A stretch of 64,000 nucleotides of DNA from Agrocybe praecox (taxonomy: Eukaryota > Basidiomycota > Agaricomycetes > Agaricales > Agrocybaceae), in the NCBI GenBank assembly GCA_964017145.1, contig OZ024842.1, positions 2,356,001 through 2,420,000 of the forward strand. The letters run 5' to 3'. Each line of letters starts with the position of its first letter. Positions within the stretch are counted from its first letter, which is position 1. The position numbers and the translations under genes were made by a program. Below are positions 11,589 to 21,590 of the stretch, one piece after another. The notes under the pieces were generated by a model that saw nothing but the letters and a program-made list of their open reading frames with translations, was not told the origin of the DNA and did not search any database.

Positions 11589-13255
11589 TCATCGATATTT
11601 TACTACCCATCCAGAATCGAATGACTCACGTGTCGCAACAAAAGCCTTCGCACTGGCCTGGCAGGACGTATGAGTTAAAGCGAGGGCAGGGCTAACCCCC
11701 TCTAGCATCCGTAGATAACGGAACACCATCGAAGGTTGGGGAGGACCTGCGGGGTAGTATAACGATGGGTTAGAACGAGATAAGAAAAGAATGCAAGGAA
11801 GAACATATCAACAGAAAGAAACGACGAACCAAATCGGAAGACAGAATGGTAAGCCTGGCGCCACTTTTCCTCTAGAAGTTTCGCACAAACAGAAGAATCA
11901 GGGCAAGTCGGGCACTAAATAAGCATGGGTTATGAACCTTTATGAAAATTAAGATGGAAGAGAAAGGTCACAAACACATTGATATTCTTTGGAAATTGTG
12001 GTCAGCCCCAGTTTCAAAACACGTTCAAGGAACCAGTTGCGCCTATTACAGTAAGTAAGCCAAAGCAGTGAAATTCATGACGGAATGGAAAATTTACCGT
12101 TTCTCGAGCTTCAACAGTGTTTCTTGACTGAGCGTGTTCAATTCTTGCTCCGTCCAACCACCCGGATTATCTAGAACAAATCGACTTGATTCTCGATACA
12201 ACTCTTCCTCTTGAAAGAGCTCTGCAATCGCCATCGCTTTGATAGGCTTGCCGGCCGCATGTGTCAGAAGAAACGTCAAGCATTCGTTTTGCAAAGATGG
12301 GACAGATAGTTTATGAGAGATATTCATCAAACTGGCAACATTGTTCCACGTAATCGTGCATTCCATTCTGTTTACAAGCGACCCGAAATGAGTGCCATGC
12401 AAAGAATGGTCATATGTGACTACTCACTGTGGGTAAATGAATTTGAGGAAATCGTGAAAAGTGCTTGCCTGGAAAGCGCGCATATGACAAAGAATACACG
12501 AAGAAAAGGGGAAGAAACCCAACCTTCTCTTCTTTCAAGACGATCACAGCATCAGGTCCACTCTTGGGGTTACGATGTACAATCGCCTGTGTTGCTGTGG
12601 GACCTTTTTCAGTGCTCTGTCGGGTGGTGGAATTTAGCTGTGGTAAGTGGTATAGCCTAGACGTGTTTTCCTTTGATTTCTTGTTGGTCGAAGACCCTGG
12701 CTGGTTCTCTTGAGCATCGTCTTTGACAGGCTGGAATTGGCCTGTTGATTCAACACAGTCTGTCGGGCTGTTACATTCCGGTTCTTGTACGTCGACTGCT
12801 GGAGTATTGCCAATCGGCACAGTCATGGATTGTGTCGACTGACTACGCCCTGTCTCTGACCAATTTCCACTCAAAGCCGCTTCGAAGAACGGTGAAGCAA
12901 AGAATAGGATTTCTTTGTGTGCCCTGTGTCATGTGAGGGAAACTCCTGGGCAGCAAGGTTGTAGAACGAACCAGAAAGTAGTACTCTCGACGATAATCTT
13001 CACGGTCCCGGGGAATCTGCAGTTTCTGGTGAAAGTGTCATCGATCTCTATAGCCTCGTCATCTTCCTCAGTGCTAAGCTCAGTTTCAAGGTCATCAGTT
13101 TCACAGTCCTCAAAAAGCCAGGGCGGTGAGCCAGCAGAACGAAAAATGCCAGAAGCTGCGGCGTGTGTCTCTGTTGGTGAGCTTAGAGAGGCTGAAGGAT
13201 TGGTGAGACCTCGAGAATTGCGAGCAATGAGGATATGAGACGGATTTGTGGTCAT
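11589..13255 (-). CDS. BTB/POZ-domain protein, C-terminus uncertain
   Basis: Predicted BTB protein of unknown partner. The conservative model is 434 residues and spliced length is divisible by three. After a variable acidic N-terminus the BTB fold is clear: FPGTVKIIVESTTFW, then AHKEILFFASPFFEAALSGNW, then ASTFHDFLKFIYPQ. A BACK-like helical part follows (LSVPSLQNECLTFLL) and then a short CPTCPDSSVC motif. Exons: 12972-13255, 12524-12923, 12428-12468, 12098-12367, 11976-12042, 11830-11914 and a last one from 11746. A consensus donor (GTGAGT) at 11624-11629 suggests another exon below, so the 3' end may extend to about 11437; I could not find an acceptor that keeps a clear frame. The start codon is only 37 bp from the RPA43 stop. 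Confidence 0.75.
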
Positions 13256-13292
13256 GGTTAGTAGATAAGATGGTACACAGCCACTAATGTAT

Positions 13293-14167
13293 CTAATCCG
13301 ACTCTTCTTCATCATCACTCTCCGTTGTTTTCCCCTCATCTACAGTCACACGATGGCGCACAGAAAATGGGTCCGGCTGCAGTGAACCTAGCAGGGACAG
13401 CATCTCATTTGCCACAGTAAGCCTATTCATCCGTCAGTTTTTCTTGTCCTTTTACATTTTCTTTCCAAACGTACCCAATCACGGTAAACTCTAGAAAACC
13501 TTCCTTGCCGCCTAGTCTCTCGCCAGTCACCCGATGCACCCATTTTCCACCGCTACTGTGGTCGATCTCATCCTCTTCCGTTTTGCTATATTCCGGGTCG
13601 TTTTCGGCAGGCCCGTATTCAAACTCCCATGTATCTGATGGGATATGGTGTTGGGGTATAGAGACATTGAATGTTCGGTGTACGAGTAACGATACATGGT
13701 CCGGTGAACACAAGTTGACTCTAGCAGCTAATAATAATTTTTAGCTTGGTCCAAGAATATGCAATGAGATATACTTACAAAGGCTGGATCCTACGCGCGG
13801 ACTCCATACTGTAGCATCAAACGCGACAGAACATATTAAAAATGGACAGTCGGCCAGAACGTTTGCGACTTTGTCCACAAATTTTAGATTCGAATGTGAG
13901 AGTACGACTCCATGTAGTGCAGGAGAGTACCTAAAAGACTTGAAAGTAAACACAGCGTAGCTGAACAGAATAGATAAAACGGCACCTCATGATCATGGAA
14001 TCGAGCATTTCCTCTACACCTGCTCTCGGATTCGTAGCAAAGACTGGGGGTATTGAAAGGGTGACAGTGGCGTTGATAACTTGGAATTCATCGTCTGTGG
14101 AAATTGCTTCCTTGAGTTTTTTTGAGGGGCGTTGAGAAGAAGTTGAGTCCTTTCGCTTCATGGTCAT
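13293..14167 (-). CDS. RPA43: RNA polymerase I subunit RPA43
   Basis: Subunit of the Pol I stalk, which with RPA14 or its counterpart contacts Rrn3. The product is 238 residues from four exons (13986-14167, 13779-13930, 13475-13727, 13293-13422). A Lys-rich N-terminus precedes the conserved VTLSIPPVFATNPRAGVEEM, then RYSPALHGVVLSHSNL, then the OB-fold part ending ARVNLCSPDHVSLLVHRTFN. The last residues are acidic (TESDDEEESD), as in many RPA43 proteins. The start is MTMKRKD at 14167; a second in-frame ATG at 14161 is also possible. The gene is divergent from PAM16, with only 99 bp between start codons. Confidence 0.85.
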
Positions 14168-14266
14168 GGTAAAAGGTGAAATAATTTAACAATCACGTGA
14201 ACAACATATTTTCTGGTGGAAAGACTCAGAGAATTATTAGCACTTGCACTCCTTCCAACTTGTCCA

Positions 14267-14935
14267 ATGGTCCGTCTTTTTCTTTCTTTCTTTCTCCTCA
14301 TTCACCTTTTCCCCAGTCTTCTCCAAGGGCTATCGTACAGATATTCCTCACTGGCTCAAGGATCTTGGGCAAAGCTTTTCTCGAGGCAGGAAGGCAGGCA
14401 GCCAAAAGTTTGTCCCTATTCTTCATCCTTTATCAACCCTTGGGACTCACTGTGTCTGTATTTTAGATGCGAAGGCCTCTCCTCAGGCTGCATTAGGCAC
14501 TGATGCTGCAGGAGTCGGTCATGCAACCTCTGGTTCCCCAACAGACCAGCTGACACGACAGCACCGTATGACATTGGACGAAGCACAGCTGATATTGAAC
14601 GTGAAACGGACGGAGCCATTGGAACAGGTTCTCAAGGTTCGGATACCCTTATAACTACATATTCTCTATCCCTCTCTGACTCCCACTTTTCCTTTAAGAA
14701 CTACGAGCATTTGTTCAAGGCCAATTCTCCTGCACCCCCTCCCGAAAAACCCCTACCGAGCAAACAATTACTGCCGTCACATTCCTTCTATCTGCAATCA
14801 AAGGTGTTCCGTGCGCGCGAGCGGATAGAAGCAGAGATGAAGATCGCTCAAGCAGCTGAAGAAACTCCAACAGCCTCACAAACTACTACTACTACTACTA
14901 CTACACCTCCACCTCCGGAAACGCCCTCACCATAG
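14267..14935 (+). CDS. PAM16: PAM16/TIM16, J-like subunit of the mitochondrial import motor
   Basis: Pam16 tethers and restrains the J-protein Pam18 at the TIM23 channel. The product is 166 residues from four exons (14267-14269, 14317-14407, 14467-14636, 14699-14935). The first coding exon is just the ATG. The N-terminus SSPRAIVQIFLTGSRILGKA is the family's membrane-associated segment. The degenerate J region MTLDEAQLILNVK to NYEHLF lacks an HPD motif, as expected. The tail contains a run of Thr from an ACT repeat at 14882-14904 and then Pro. Pam16 itself normally ends before such a tail, so the extension is lineage specific. Divergent from RPA43 and convergent with the hypothetical gene at 15011. 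Confidence 0.9.
14882..14904 (+). repeat. ACT trinucleotide repeat in PAM16
   Basis: About seven ACT units inside the last PAM16 exon. It encodes a threonine run in the low-complexity tail and is likely length-variable between strains. Confidence 0.85.
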
Positions 14936-15010
14936 ATGAACCGCACCGTTTCTTTTGTATAATCACTATTTTACACGTATTATAATTAACAATCCCCATT
15001 CTTTCAGTCC

Positions 15011-16280
15011 CTATTCTGTAGGAGAATGATCCGCCTTTCCTTTCTTCCATCGGAAAAGACTGTTACCAGCGCGCGTCATCAGGGTCTTGAACCGTTCCTT
15101 TTTCAAACGCTCTGTCGACTTCATTCCTTTGTCTGGCGTAATGTCAATGAAAGATTTTGACGCCAATGATCTGCATTTCTCGCCGGCTGAAGTCGTGGTC
15201 GAACTTGGAAGAGACCGGAGGGAAAATCGACCACGCGATTCCTCAGCAGGAACCCATGCTAGATCATAAATCAGGATTGAACTGTTCTGACTGCGGTGCG
15301 CATTTACCTTTTGCATTGTTCACGGGGTGTATTTCAGAAGAAATAGGTCTAAATATCGTTCGAAACGACCGCCTTTTCGGGATTTGCCTCTGACCAGAAA
15401 GATGCAACGAGTCGTGAATGGGAGCCTCCAATTTATAAGGACTGTCCGATCTCATACTTGCTACTTTGCGAATGATGCGAGGTAAAGGGTTGCGTACAAA
15501 CGGATGTGGTTCTTGCTGTTTCGTGGTTCTCAAATCTATGGCAACGGCGGGTTCATCCTCACGCTCTGAGAGGTGATTGGTAGACATGTCTCCAGAGCGC
15601 CGCGTTGGAATACTCCAAGACGAAGATTGTCCATAATACGAGCTAGAGGCACTAGAAACATCAAGCCGCGCATTGCCAAACGAGATAAACGCTTCAGGGA
15701 GCAGAGACCGGTCTTCATGCGACAACGGAGCGTCCGAATGATAATTTGCTGGCAGCCGGAGCTCGTCTGCATACATTCGCCATTGGCGAGCTGATGCGGT
15801 ATTGAATTCTTCGGGATATACACCCACCGAGTTTCTTTGAATCCGCGCAGTCTGCTGTTCTCTTTTTGTGTGTTCAAACACATGCACGCCATCTCTCCAG
15901 CGATGAACAGAAGATTCATCCAAGCGTCTGTCATCAAGCGTATTGAACCAAGGAGAACTTCGTATCCGTCGAATGGCTGGACTACACATAGGAGGAGGCG
16001 CAGGAAAATCGAAAGCGTCAAGGTCATATACAGATGGCATTTCATCTGAATCGGCGCACGAAGGAGTGGCCGGTAAGTTTGGCACATAAGTCGATTCTCT
16101 CAAGGGCGGTGTACGTGCGTTGTAAGTTTGTTTCCCGGATGAGGCTCTGGTCAAACGAAAGTCTGAATCACAAGGACGATGCGACCAGCCTAATATGTCC
16201 ACGGCGGATTTTCTGCGTTCAGAATCGCCCGCCAAATCGCCGACTTTATGTTGGTTGCACGGTATAGTTTGCGAGGTCAT
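15011..16280 (-). CDS. Hypothetical protein, Ser/Arg-rich
   Basis: I do not recognise this protein. The model is 406 residues from two exons (15308-16280 and 15011-15258) joined by a 49-nt GT..AG intron; the spliced length is divisible by three. It has no signal peptide or membrane segment. It is rich in Ser, Arg and Pro, with a short hydrophobic-proline patch (DAFDFPAPPPMC) and a strongly basic C-terminal part (STERLKKERFKTLMTR). The start chosen is MTSQTIPC; an earlier in-frame ATG at 16388 would add 36 residues with little support. It converges with PAM16 (75 bp between stops). The long open frame and a clean intron argue that it is real. Confidence 0.6.
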
Positions 16281-16548
16281 TGTGAAGCAGATGCCACTAT
16301 CGTTCTGGTGGCAAGATCTAGGAAGCTGGATGTAAATAGGCACAAAATGCTGATGCAGTGCAAGGTGAAAATGGATCGGGATATTCAAATAAATAAAGGA
16401 CCAAATTTGTTTGTGACCAATGCCAAACTCGCTGGGATGTTAACACACAGAAAATGCAATGGGACATCAACACAAATGGCAGCAATTTTAGTGGTTATTG
16501 CAATTTCATAGTATCTAGAAAACAGGAATATGGACATGTAAAAAAGAC

Positions 16549-17103
16549 TTAGTATGCCTTCTTTCCAGCAAGCTGCAAGTGTGCACTGTGCTCGTCGTAA
16601 GGGAACTTGGACACAGGGATCTCGCGCCAGAGGTCGGGGGTCAAGAACGCGTATGTTTTTGTGATCTGAATGAAAAATGTTAAATTTGGAATTGGCAAAA
16701 AAAGAAGCAGGAGCGTACGGCAGCGAAGGTAGCCTTCAAGAAGTTACCCATGGTGGCAGTGGAACCCTTGGACTGCGTGTAGACATCCTCAACACCAGCC
16801 AATTGCAACAAACGCTTGGAAGCAGGAGCAGCGACGATACCAGTTCCACGGGGGGCGGGGATAAGACGGCACATGACGGAACCGACTTTGCCGCTGACTT
16901 TTGAGGGGACAGTGTGGGGCTCACCAAGAGCAGCACCCCAGTAACCTCTGCGGACGGGAATGACAGACAACTTGGCGAGGATGATGGCTCCACGGATAGC
17001 GGTTGCGACTTCCTTTGCGCACTTGACACCGAGACCGACATGTCCCTCAGAGTCACCAATGGCAACGAAAGCCTTGAAGCGGGTACGCTGACCAGCGCGG
17101 GTC

Positions 17104-17135
<32 letters not shown>

Positions 17136-17426
17136 ATCCTTGAGCTTGGGGAGGAAGAAATCGATGATCTGGTACTCCTTGACGGGGAGAGAAAAGAGGT
17201 AGATCTCTTCCATGGACTTGATTTTTCCATCCTTTACCAAGCGACCGAGTTTAGTGACGGGAACCCTGTTATCATTAAGAAATTTAGAAAACAAGGATAG
17301 GATATAGAAAACTCACCATTCCTTTTCCTCATCCTTGCGTCCACCACGACGAGGGCCCCTGCGGCCTCTGCCTCTGTCACCACGACCGCGTCCAAATCCT
17401 CCACGTCCTCGTGCAGCGTCAGCCAT
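16549..17426 (-). CDS. RPS2: 40S ribosomal protein uS5 (RPS2)
   Basis: Component of the 40S subunit near the mRNA entry site. The product has 257 residues. The N-terminus is an Arg/Gly-rich RGG tail ([18 protein letters not shown]), as in eukaryotic uS5. The S5 N-domain ([33 protein letters not shown]) and C-domain ([31 protein letters not shown]) are complete. Three exons: 17317-17426, 16719-17265, 16549-16665, with introns of 51 and 53 nt. It ends [11 protein letters not shown] long intron probably lies in the 5' leader at 17449-17591. Its expected high expression fits the GC-rich, C-ending codon use seen here. Confidence 0.97.
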
Positions 17427-17448
17427 GTTGAAGTGATGGGATTAAGGT

Positions 17449-17591
17449 CTATCAGGACAGTCAGTCATCACATCCAAAATTTGGGGAGCGCATCCATTCA
17501 AAAAAAGGCCTGAAAGACGAGGAAAAGGAGCAGAGGTGGATGTAACGTACGATATGGGGGATATGGGGCAGAAAAAAGAGGATAAACTTAC
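17449..17591 (-). other. Probable 5' UTR intron of RPS2
   Basis: On the minus strand, a consensus donor GTAAGT (complement of 17586-17591) pairs with an acceptor GATAG just before the RPS2 leader, giving a 143-nt intron ending 22 nt before the ATG. Leader introns are common in ribosomal protein genes. No transcript evidence is available here. Confidence 0.5.
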
Positions 17592-17811
17592 AAAGATTGA
17601 GGGCGCTGCGTTGACCGACGATGAGCGATAGTGAGGAATTGGCGGTGTGGAAAGAGCGGAGAATGCCGAGGATGCTTAGTCAGTGCGGGTATGTCTCATC
17701 GATTCCTCGTGGCCCTGCTTTGTCCTTGCTCTATGTTCTCTGCCTACTACTACAATCTCAGTTTTTAACCCTTTAAATCTACCAAGTTGGCAGCTTATGT
17801 TGTTATCCACA
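17592..17811. promoter_or_regulatory. Divergent region between RPS2 and the antizyme gene
   Basis: Holds the presumed promoters of both genes; the start codons are 385 bp apart. There is a pyrimidine-rich tract on the RPS2 sense strand near 17595-17640. No TATA element or factor site can be named with confidence. Confidence 0.4.
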
Positions 17812-18838
17812 ATGTCGAATATATCGAATCAGAAATCTAGTCTTTGCCCCACGTATGTCCTATGTTTTTTTTTATCTTCCCACTGTGAGGCTCATTGTCT
17901 GTAGCAACGGTCGTCAAACCGTTGGAGATGGGGCTTTCACTTTCGACAACGAGCCTAGTGTGCTTGCGGTGTGCCATCTTCAGGGCACGGATGACATGTA
18001 CTACTATTCTACTACGTTCTCTGGAGGGCCCGGGGTAAGTCCATTCTAATTTTTCTGCGCTTTTGCCGCTCATTGTCGGAAATTAGTGGCGCTTTTGACG
18101 CCCCTAAAGTGAAATGCCCTCCAGATAGAGGGTCGTCGGGCTGTGTGACAGGCAGTCCGGCGTCTTTTTCCCCTTATCCACTTAGCGATTCACCTTCTTT
18201 AATCTCATCTTCGCCACTTTCAAATCGCTTTGGATCCAATACCGCTGCTCAGTCAGCTATCGAAATTCTTTCTTCCCGTTCCTACGCATCCTCTAGAAAC
18301 GTATCCAGCAGGAATAGTTCTATCAGTTCCACACCCCCCTTAACCCCCGATGACTCCAGTATCTACACTCAGGGCAGTGGGAATGGCATCGCTCCACATG
18401 ACGATGCTCTGGATTTTTTGATGACCGTTTTTCCTCATCAAGGCCTATCTGCCCTCCCTTTTGCCAGGAAAGTGTCGATATCGGCGCCCAACCTAGGATC
18501 CGACTTTGACGGCATGGTTCTTGAGCTTCCGGGCACACCCAAGACACTGTATGTTGACGGTAAAAGTGCTCAATCCGTCAGCCTACGCGAAAGGTATCGT
18601 GCTCATGATGATTTTCTATTCTGATATTCAGGGTGCTCATTCCATCTTTAGTATAGTTGCCTTGCTCGATCTAGCCGACGAAAGCTTAGGATGTCACTCT
18701 CTCATAATCGTTCTTGAACGCTCGTCTCCTGATTTGGGGAATGTTCTTCACTCATTGATGTATGTTGGAGGTGCTGTTGTAACAAAACCACTCTACGATG
18801 TCGATCCGGCGTTTGTCCTTGTGGGTCTCGAGATTTGA
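17812..18838 (+). CDS. Ornithine decarboxylase antizyme, +1 programmed frameshift
   Basis: Antizyme binds ornithine decarboxylase monomers, delivers them to the proteasome without ubiquitin, and limits polyamine uptake. Four exons: 17812-17852, 17905-18034, 18087-18593, 18652-18838. ORF1 is 60 codons and stops at TGA 18096-18098. ORF2 opens in the +1 frame at GAC 18097 and runs 227 codons to TGA 18836-18838, so the fused product is about 287 residues. ORF2 ends in the antizyme fold: SIVALLDLADESLGCHSLII, then a terminal GGAVVTKPLYDVDPAFVLVG. The two ORFs cannot be joined by any ordinary splice at the consensus donor 18035 and acceptor 18086, which is what recoding predicts. The last intron uses the acceptor at 18651; a nearer one at 18631 would truncate the protein. 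Confidence 0.88.
18087..18105 (+). promoter_or_regulatory. Antizyme +1 ribosomal frameshift site (TTT TGA)
   Basis: After splicing the zero frame reads TGG CGC TTT TGA CGC CCC. Skipping one T after TTT gives TTT GAC GCC CCT, which opens ORF2. Antizyme sites are typically a pyrimidine triplet followed by UGA, with UCC-UGA commonest and UUU-UGA also known. The stop lies 10 nt downstream of the exon 2-3 junction. Polyamines are known to raise shifting in this family; a stimulatory RNA structure could not be judged by eye. Confidence 0.85.
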
Positions 18839-18930
18839 GTATCTCTTTCACCGTTTTGGATCATCACATTTATTTGTTCTCCTTCGATATGAATTATATC
18901 CTTGTGTGTACCTACTTCCAATTATTTTGA

Positions 18931-19868
18931 CTACATGACGATGCAACTCTCTTGCTGGTCATTCAAGCGCCGTGTTATTTCTTCAGGACCGATTCCTCTC
19001 TGACGCGAGTCAATCAAGACGATCAACACCCCCGCATTATTGGGATCCAGTTGGGCGCTCAGCTGGTGCCTAGAAGAAGAAAATGGATATCAACGGTTGT
19101 TATTTGAATCAATGGAAGTGTAAGCACTTCTGCATTAGTTCTTCTATGGCAGGTTTGATTTTCGCCACTCCGCCCTGAGAATGCAGGCCTTTCCCTGTAA
19201 AATTTTCAGGATTAAATTTCCACTTTTGAGGTCACACAATTGGTGCTGACCGACTATGAACTTTAGTTGGGGTTGTCCTTCATTCTTTGCTCGTTGTATA
19301 GCGGTATCTGCTCTAGATATTGCTTCTTTCACGTACAGGCCGTGTAAATCAATCTCCCCGGGTTCACTATCCTGTTAAACATTAAGGTGGATGTAGTACT
19401 TGTAAATAACAAGTTGCTTGCCTTGTTATTCTCTGTGGGAAAATAAGTGGACGTGCGAGCAATTGACAATTGAACGTACCTCTGAAAATGTAGTCACTGG
19501 CTTCCTTGTTGAATTGTTCCATTTTGCGCTGATGCTCTTTTCCTTGATTGGACAAGTCTTTCGCCAATGCACCGTCGCCGCGAGAATAAGCCTCATGGCT
19601 TCGCTGGAAGCATTTAGCCATTTCATCTCCATGTTCATTGGCCTGTGCTCGTAGAGAAGTGTAGTGTTCACCGCTGGGCTGTTCACCACTAGGCTGGGTA
19701 TGCTATTTAATAGATGAAATCGAAGTCACATTCATAATTTAAGAATAAATATACCTCAGTTTTTTTCGGAGGGACCTGGATCGGATGCTCTACTTCTCCA
19801 TGGTTTGTACTAGGCCTTGTAGGACTGCAAAACAAGCCAAAGAGAAATTTGAGGATTTCTTGAAGCAT
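18931..19868 (-). CDS. DUF1771-Smr domain protein
   Basis: Predicted nuclease or nucleic-acid-binding protein of the small MutS-related family. The product is 224 residues from six exons: 19755-19868, 19480-19702, 19422-19432, 19251-19371, 19128-19194, 18931-19069. The DUF1771 helices run from HYTSLRAQANEHGDEM to KMEQFNKEASDYIFREN. The Smr fold follows with the motif EIDLHGLYVKEAI (the LDLHG-type motif), then IVGKGLHSQGG (the GxG-type loop), and a final VLIVLIDSRQ strand. Exon three is only 11 nt. It is flanked by a 47-nt intron and by a 50-nt intron with a GC donor (GCAAGC). The 11-nt exon restores the expected FRENNKDSEPGEIDLHG join. Convergent with antizyme and divergent from the gene at 20030. 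Confidence 0.9.
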
Positions 19869-20029
19869 CTGGGCTGGGGGTTGAAAACGGGGGACTGGAA
19901 GGGGGAGGGCTTATTAGCCCAGCTGATTACATAAGCAATGACACACCCACTCAATTTCCACTGTCAGACTTGTTTCTTTCTTTCTTTCCTTCTTTCTTCT
20001 ACTTACTGACCTTTGCCTTCTTCGTCGTA

Positions 20030-21441
20030 ATGAGGACTGCATTCCTCACACTCTTTTCCTTTGCAATATACCCCTTGACTCTCGCTGGATCTCTCAACAG
20101 CACCGAACCATGCTCAGTTGGAAACAACCGGTTGCAGACGGGAACCTACCAGTTCTGGAGCGAATGCAATTCAGTTTCTTACTGTGACGATGCAACCAGT
20201 ACATGTCAACCAAAGCGTTGTCGCAAGGACGACTTTCCTTTTGGTTACCCTCAAGGCTCGAATGATCTTCCTCCAAAATGTGCGAAAGGACAGTTCTGCC
20301 CGGATGAAGGCACAGATTGCCAGGATCTTTTAGCTGTACACTCTGATTGCCAGCTTAATCGCGATGGTGAGCTTTGGTATATTCTTCAAGAATTTCCATG
20401 TGTTAAAGAGTCTCATTGCCCAAGATCAATGCCAAGCCCCTCCGAACTTCAAAGAGCTGGCCGACACCAGTGGTCGTGGTCTTAACTTTAATGGATCCGT
20501 CTGCTTGAAAAATAAGTGCGAGTAAGTATCTCTATTACTTTTTCTCGCTCCTGGAGCCCAGTTGAATCAAGATCAGGTGGGCTAATGCTACCCTGGGAAC
20601 GGGCTGTATTGTGGAAAACACGCCCTACATTGCGTATGGTGTAACGGGTGAATTCATCGACATCGTATCACGGTAAATTGGATCATTCTTCAAGTAGGGT
20701 GTCACTGACTTGTCATTCAGAGGAAACTGTAAAATTGGTCTCTACTGTGACAGTGTCTCTCAGACTTGCATGAACAACAAGGTGTTAGGAGATACCTGCA
20801 CAGCCGATAAAGAGTTCGATCTTTTTCATGTCTTGTATCTGCCCGTGAACTTACATAAATGGACTTGTAGATGCGACTCGTGGAATTGTCTTAGTACCGG
20901 AGTTTGTGGAGAGACCGCAGCTACTCCTCATCACTTCGGGACGTGGGTTTATGTATTGGTTGCGCTCGGAATCATCGGCGGTAAGGATCTTTTGTGCGTA
21001 TAGGTTTTCTTTTCTAACATGACAGTAACTTGCAGGGATGTCGGGTACGCTCACGGGACTTTACATTGCTCACAGAAAGCAACGTGAGCGAGAACGTGCA
21101 AAGCGTGCGCAATACTGGAGAGAACAGGTTGGTCTCAGTCGTTCATGTGTATAAACGAGGACCCGACTGACACCCCCCGCCCACAGAATGCCTTCCATCA
21201 AAACCTCATGCAAATGAGGGAGACTGCACGGGCTTCCATTCTTTCCCTAAAGGCCACTGGTGGTCGCGGTAATGATTACGGCAGTCGCGACCCTTCGGAT
21301 GAATCCCACTCCAACCTTCACGGCAGCAATGGGCCTAAGGCATCGGGACTCCGAAACTACCTCGCTGACGACGGGAGTTCTGACATAGATGAAAGCCTGA
21401 TCATGCATTCTGGCAGAAAGATGAACGATGGTCGATTCTGA
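20030..21441 (+). CDS. Cysteine-rich type I membrane protein
   Basis: Unnamed surface or secretory-pathway protein of 359 residues; I do not recognise a named family. The start at 20030 gives a signal peptide (MRTAFLTLFSFAIYPLTLAG). The lumenal part, roughly residues 22-235, holds over 20 cysteines and no named repeat. One membrane segment follows (TWVYVLVALGIIGGMSGTLT), then a basic stop-transfer (HRKQRERERAKRAQ) and a Ser/Asp-rich cytoplasmic tail of about 100 residues. Seven exons: 20030-20366, 20425-20521, 20577-20672, 20721-20813, 20871-20980, 21036-21127, 21187-21441. The spliced length is divisible by three. Divergent from the Smr gene. Confidence 0.75.
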
Positions 21442-21590
21442 GTGCTGGCAACTTGTTAATAAACGGACCTTTATATATATAATATAATATATCACGGACG
21501 ATACCATTTTTTTCTTTCTTCAATCTGAAGGCGTTGGGTTGTAAACTTAATAGATGTCAATAAATACGGTCATTACATCACGCCTGCCGC

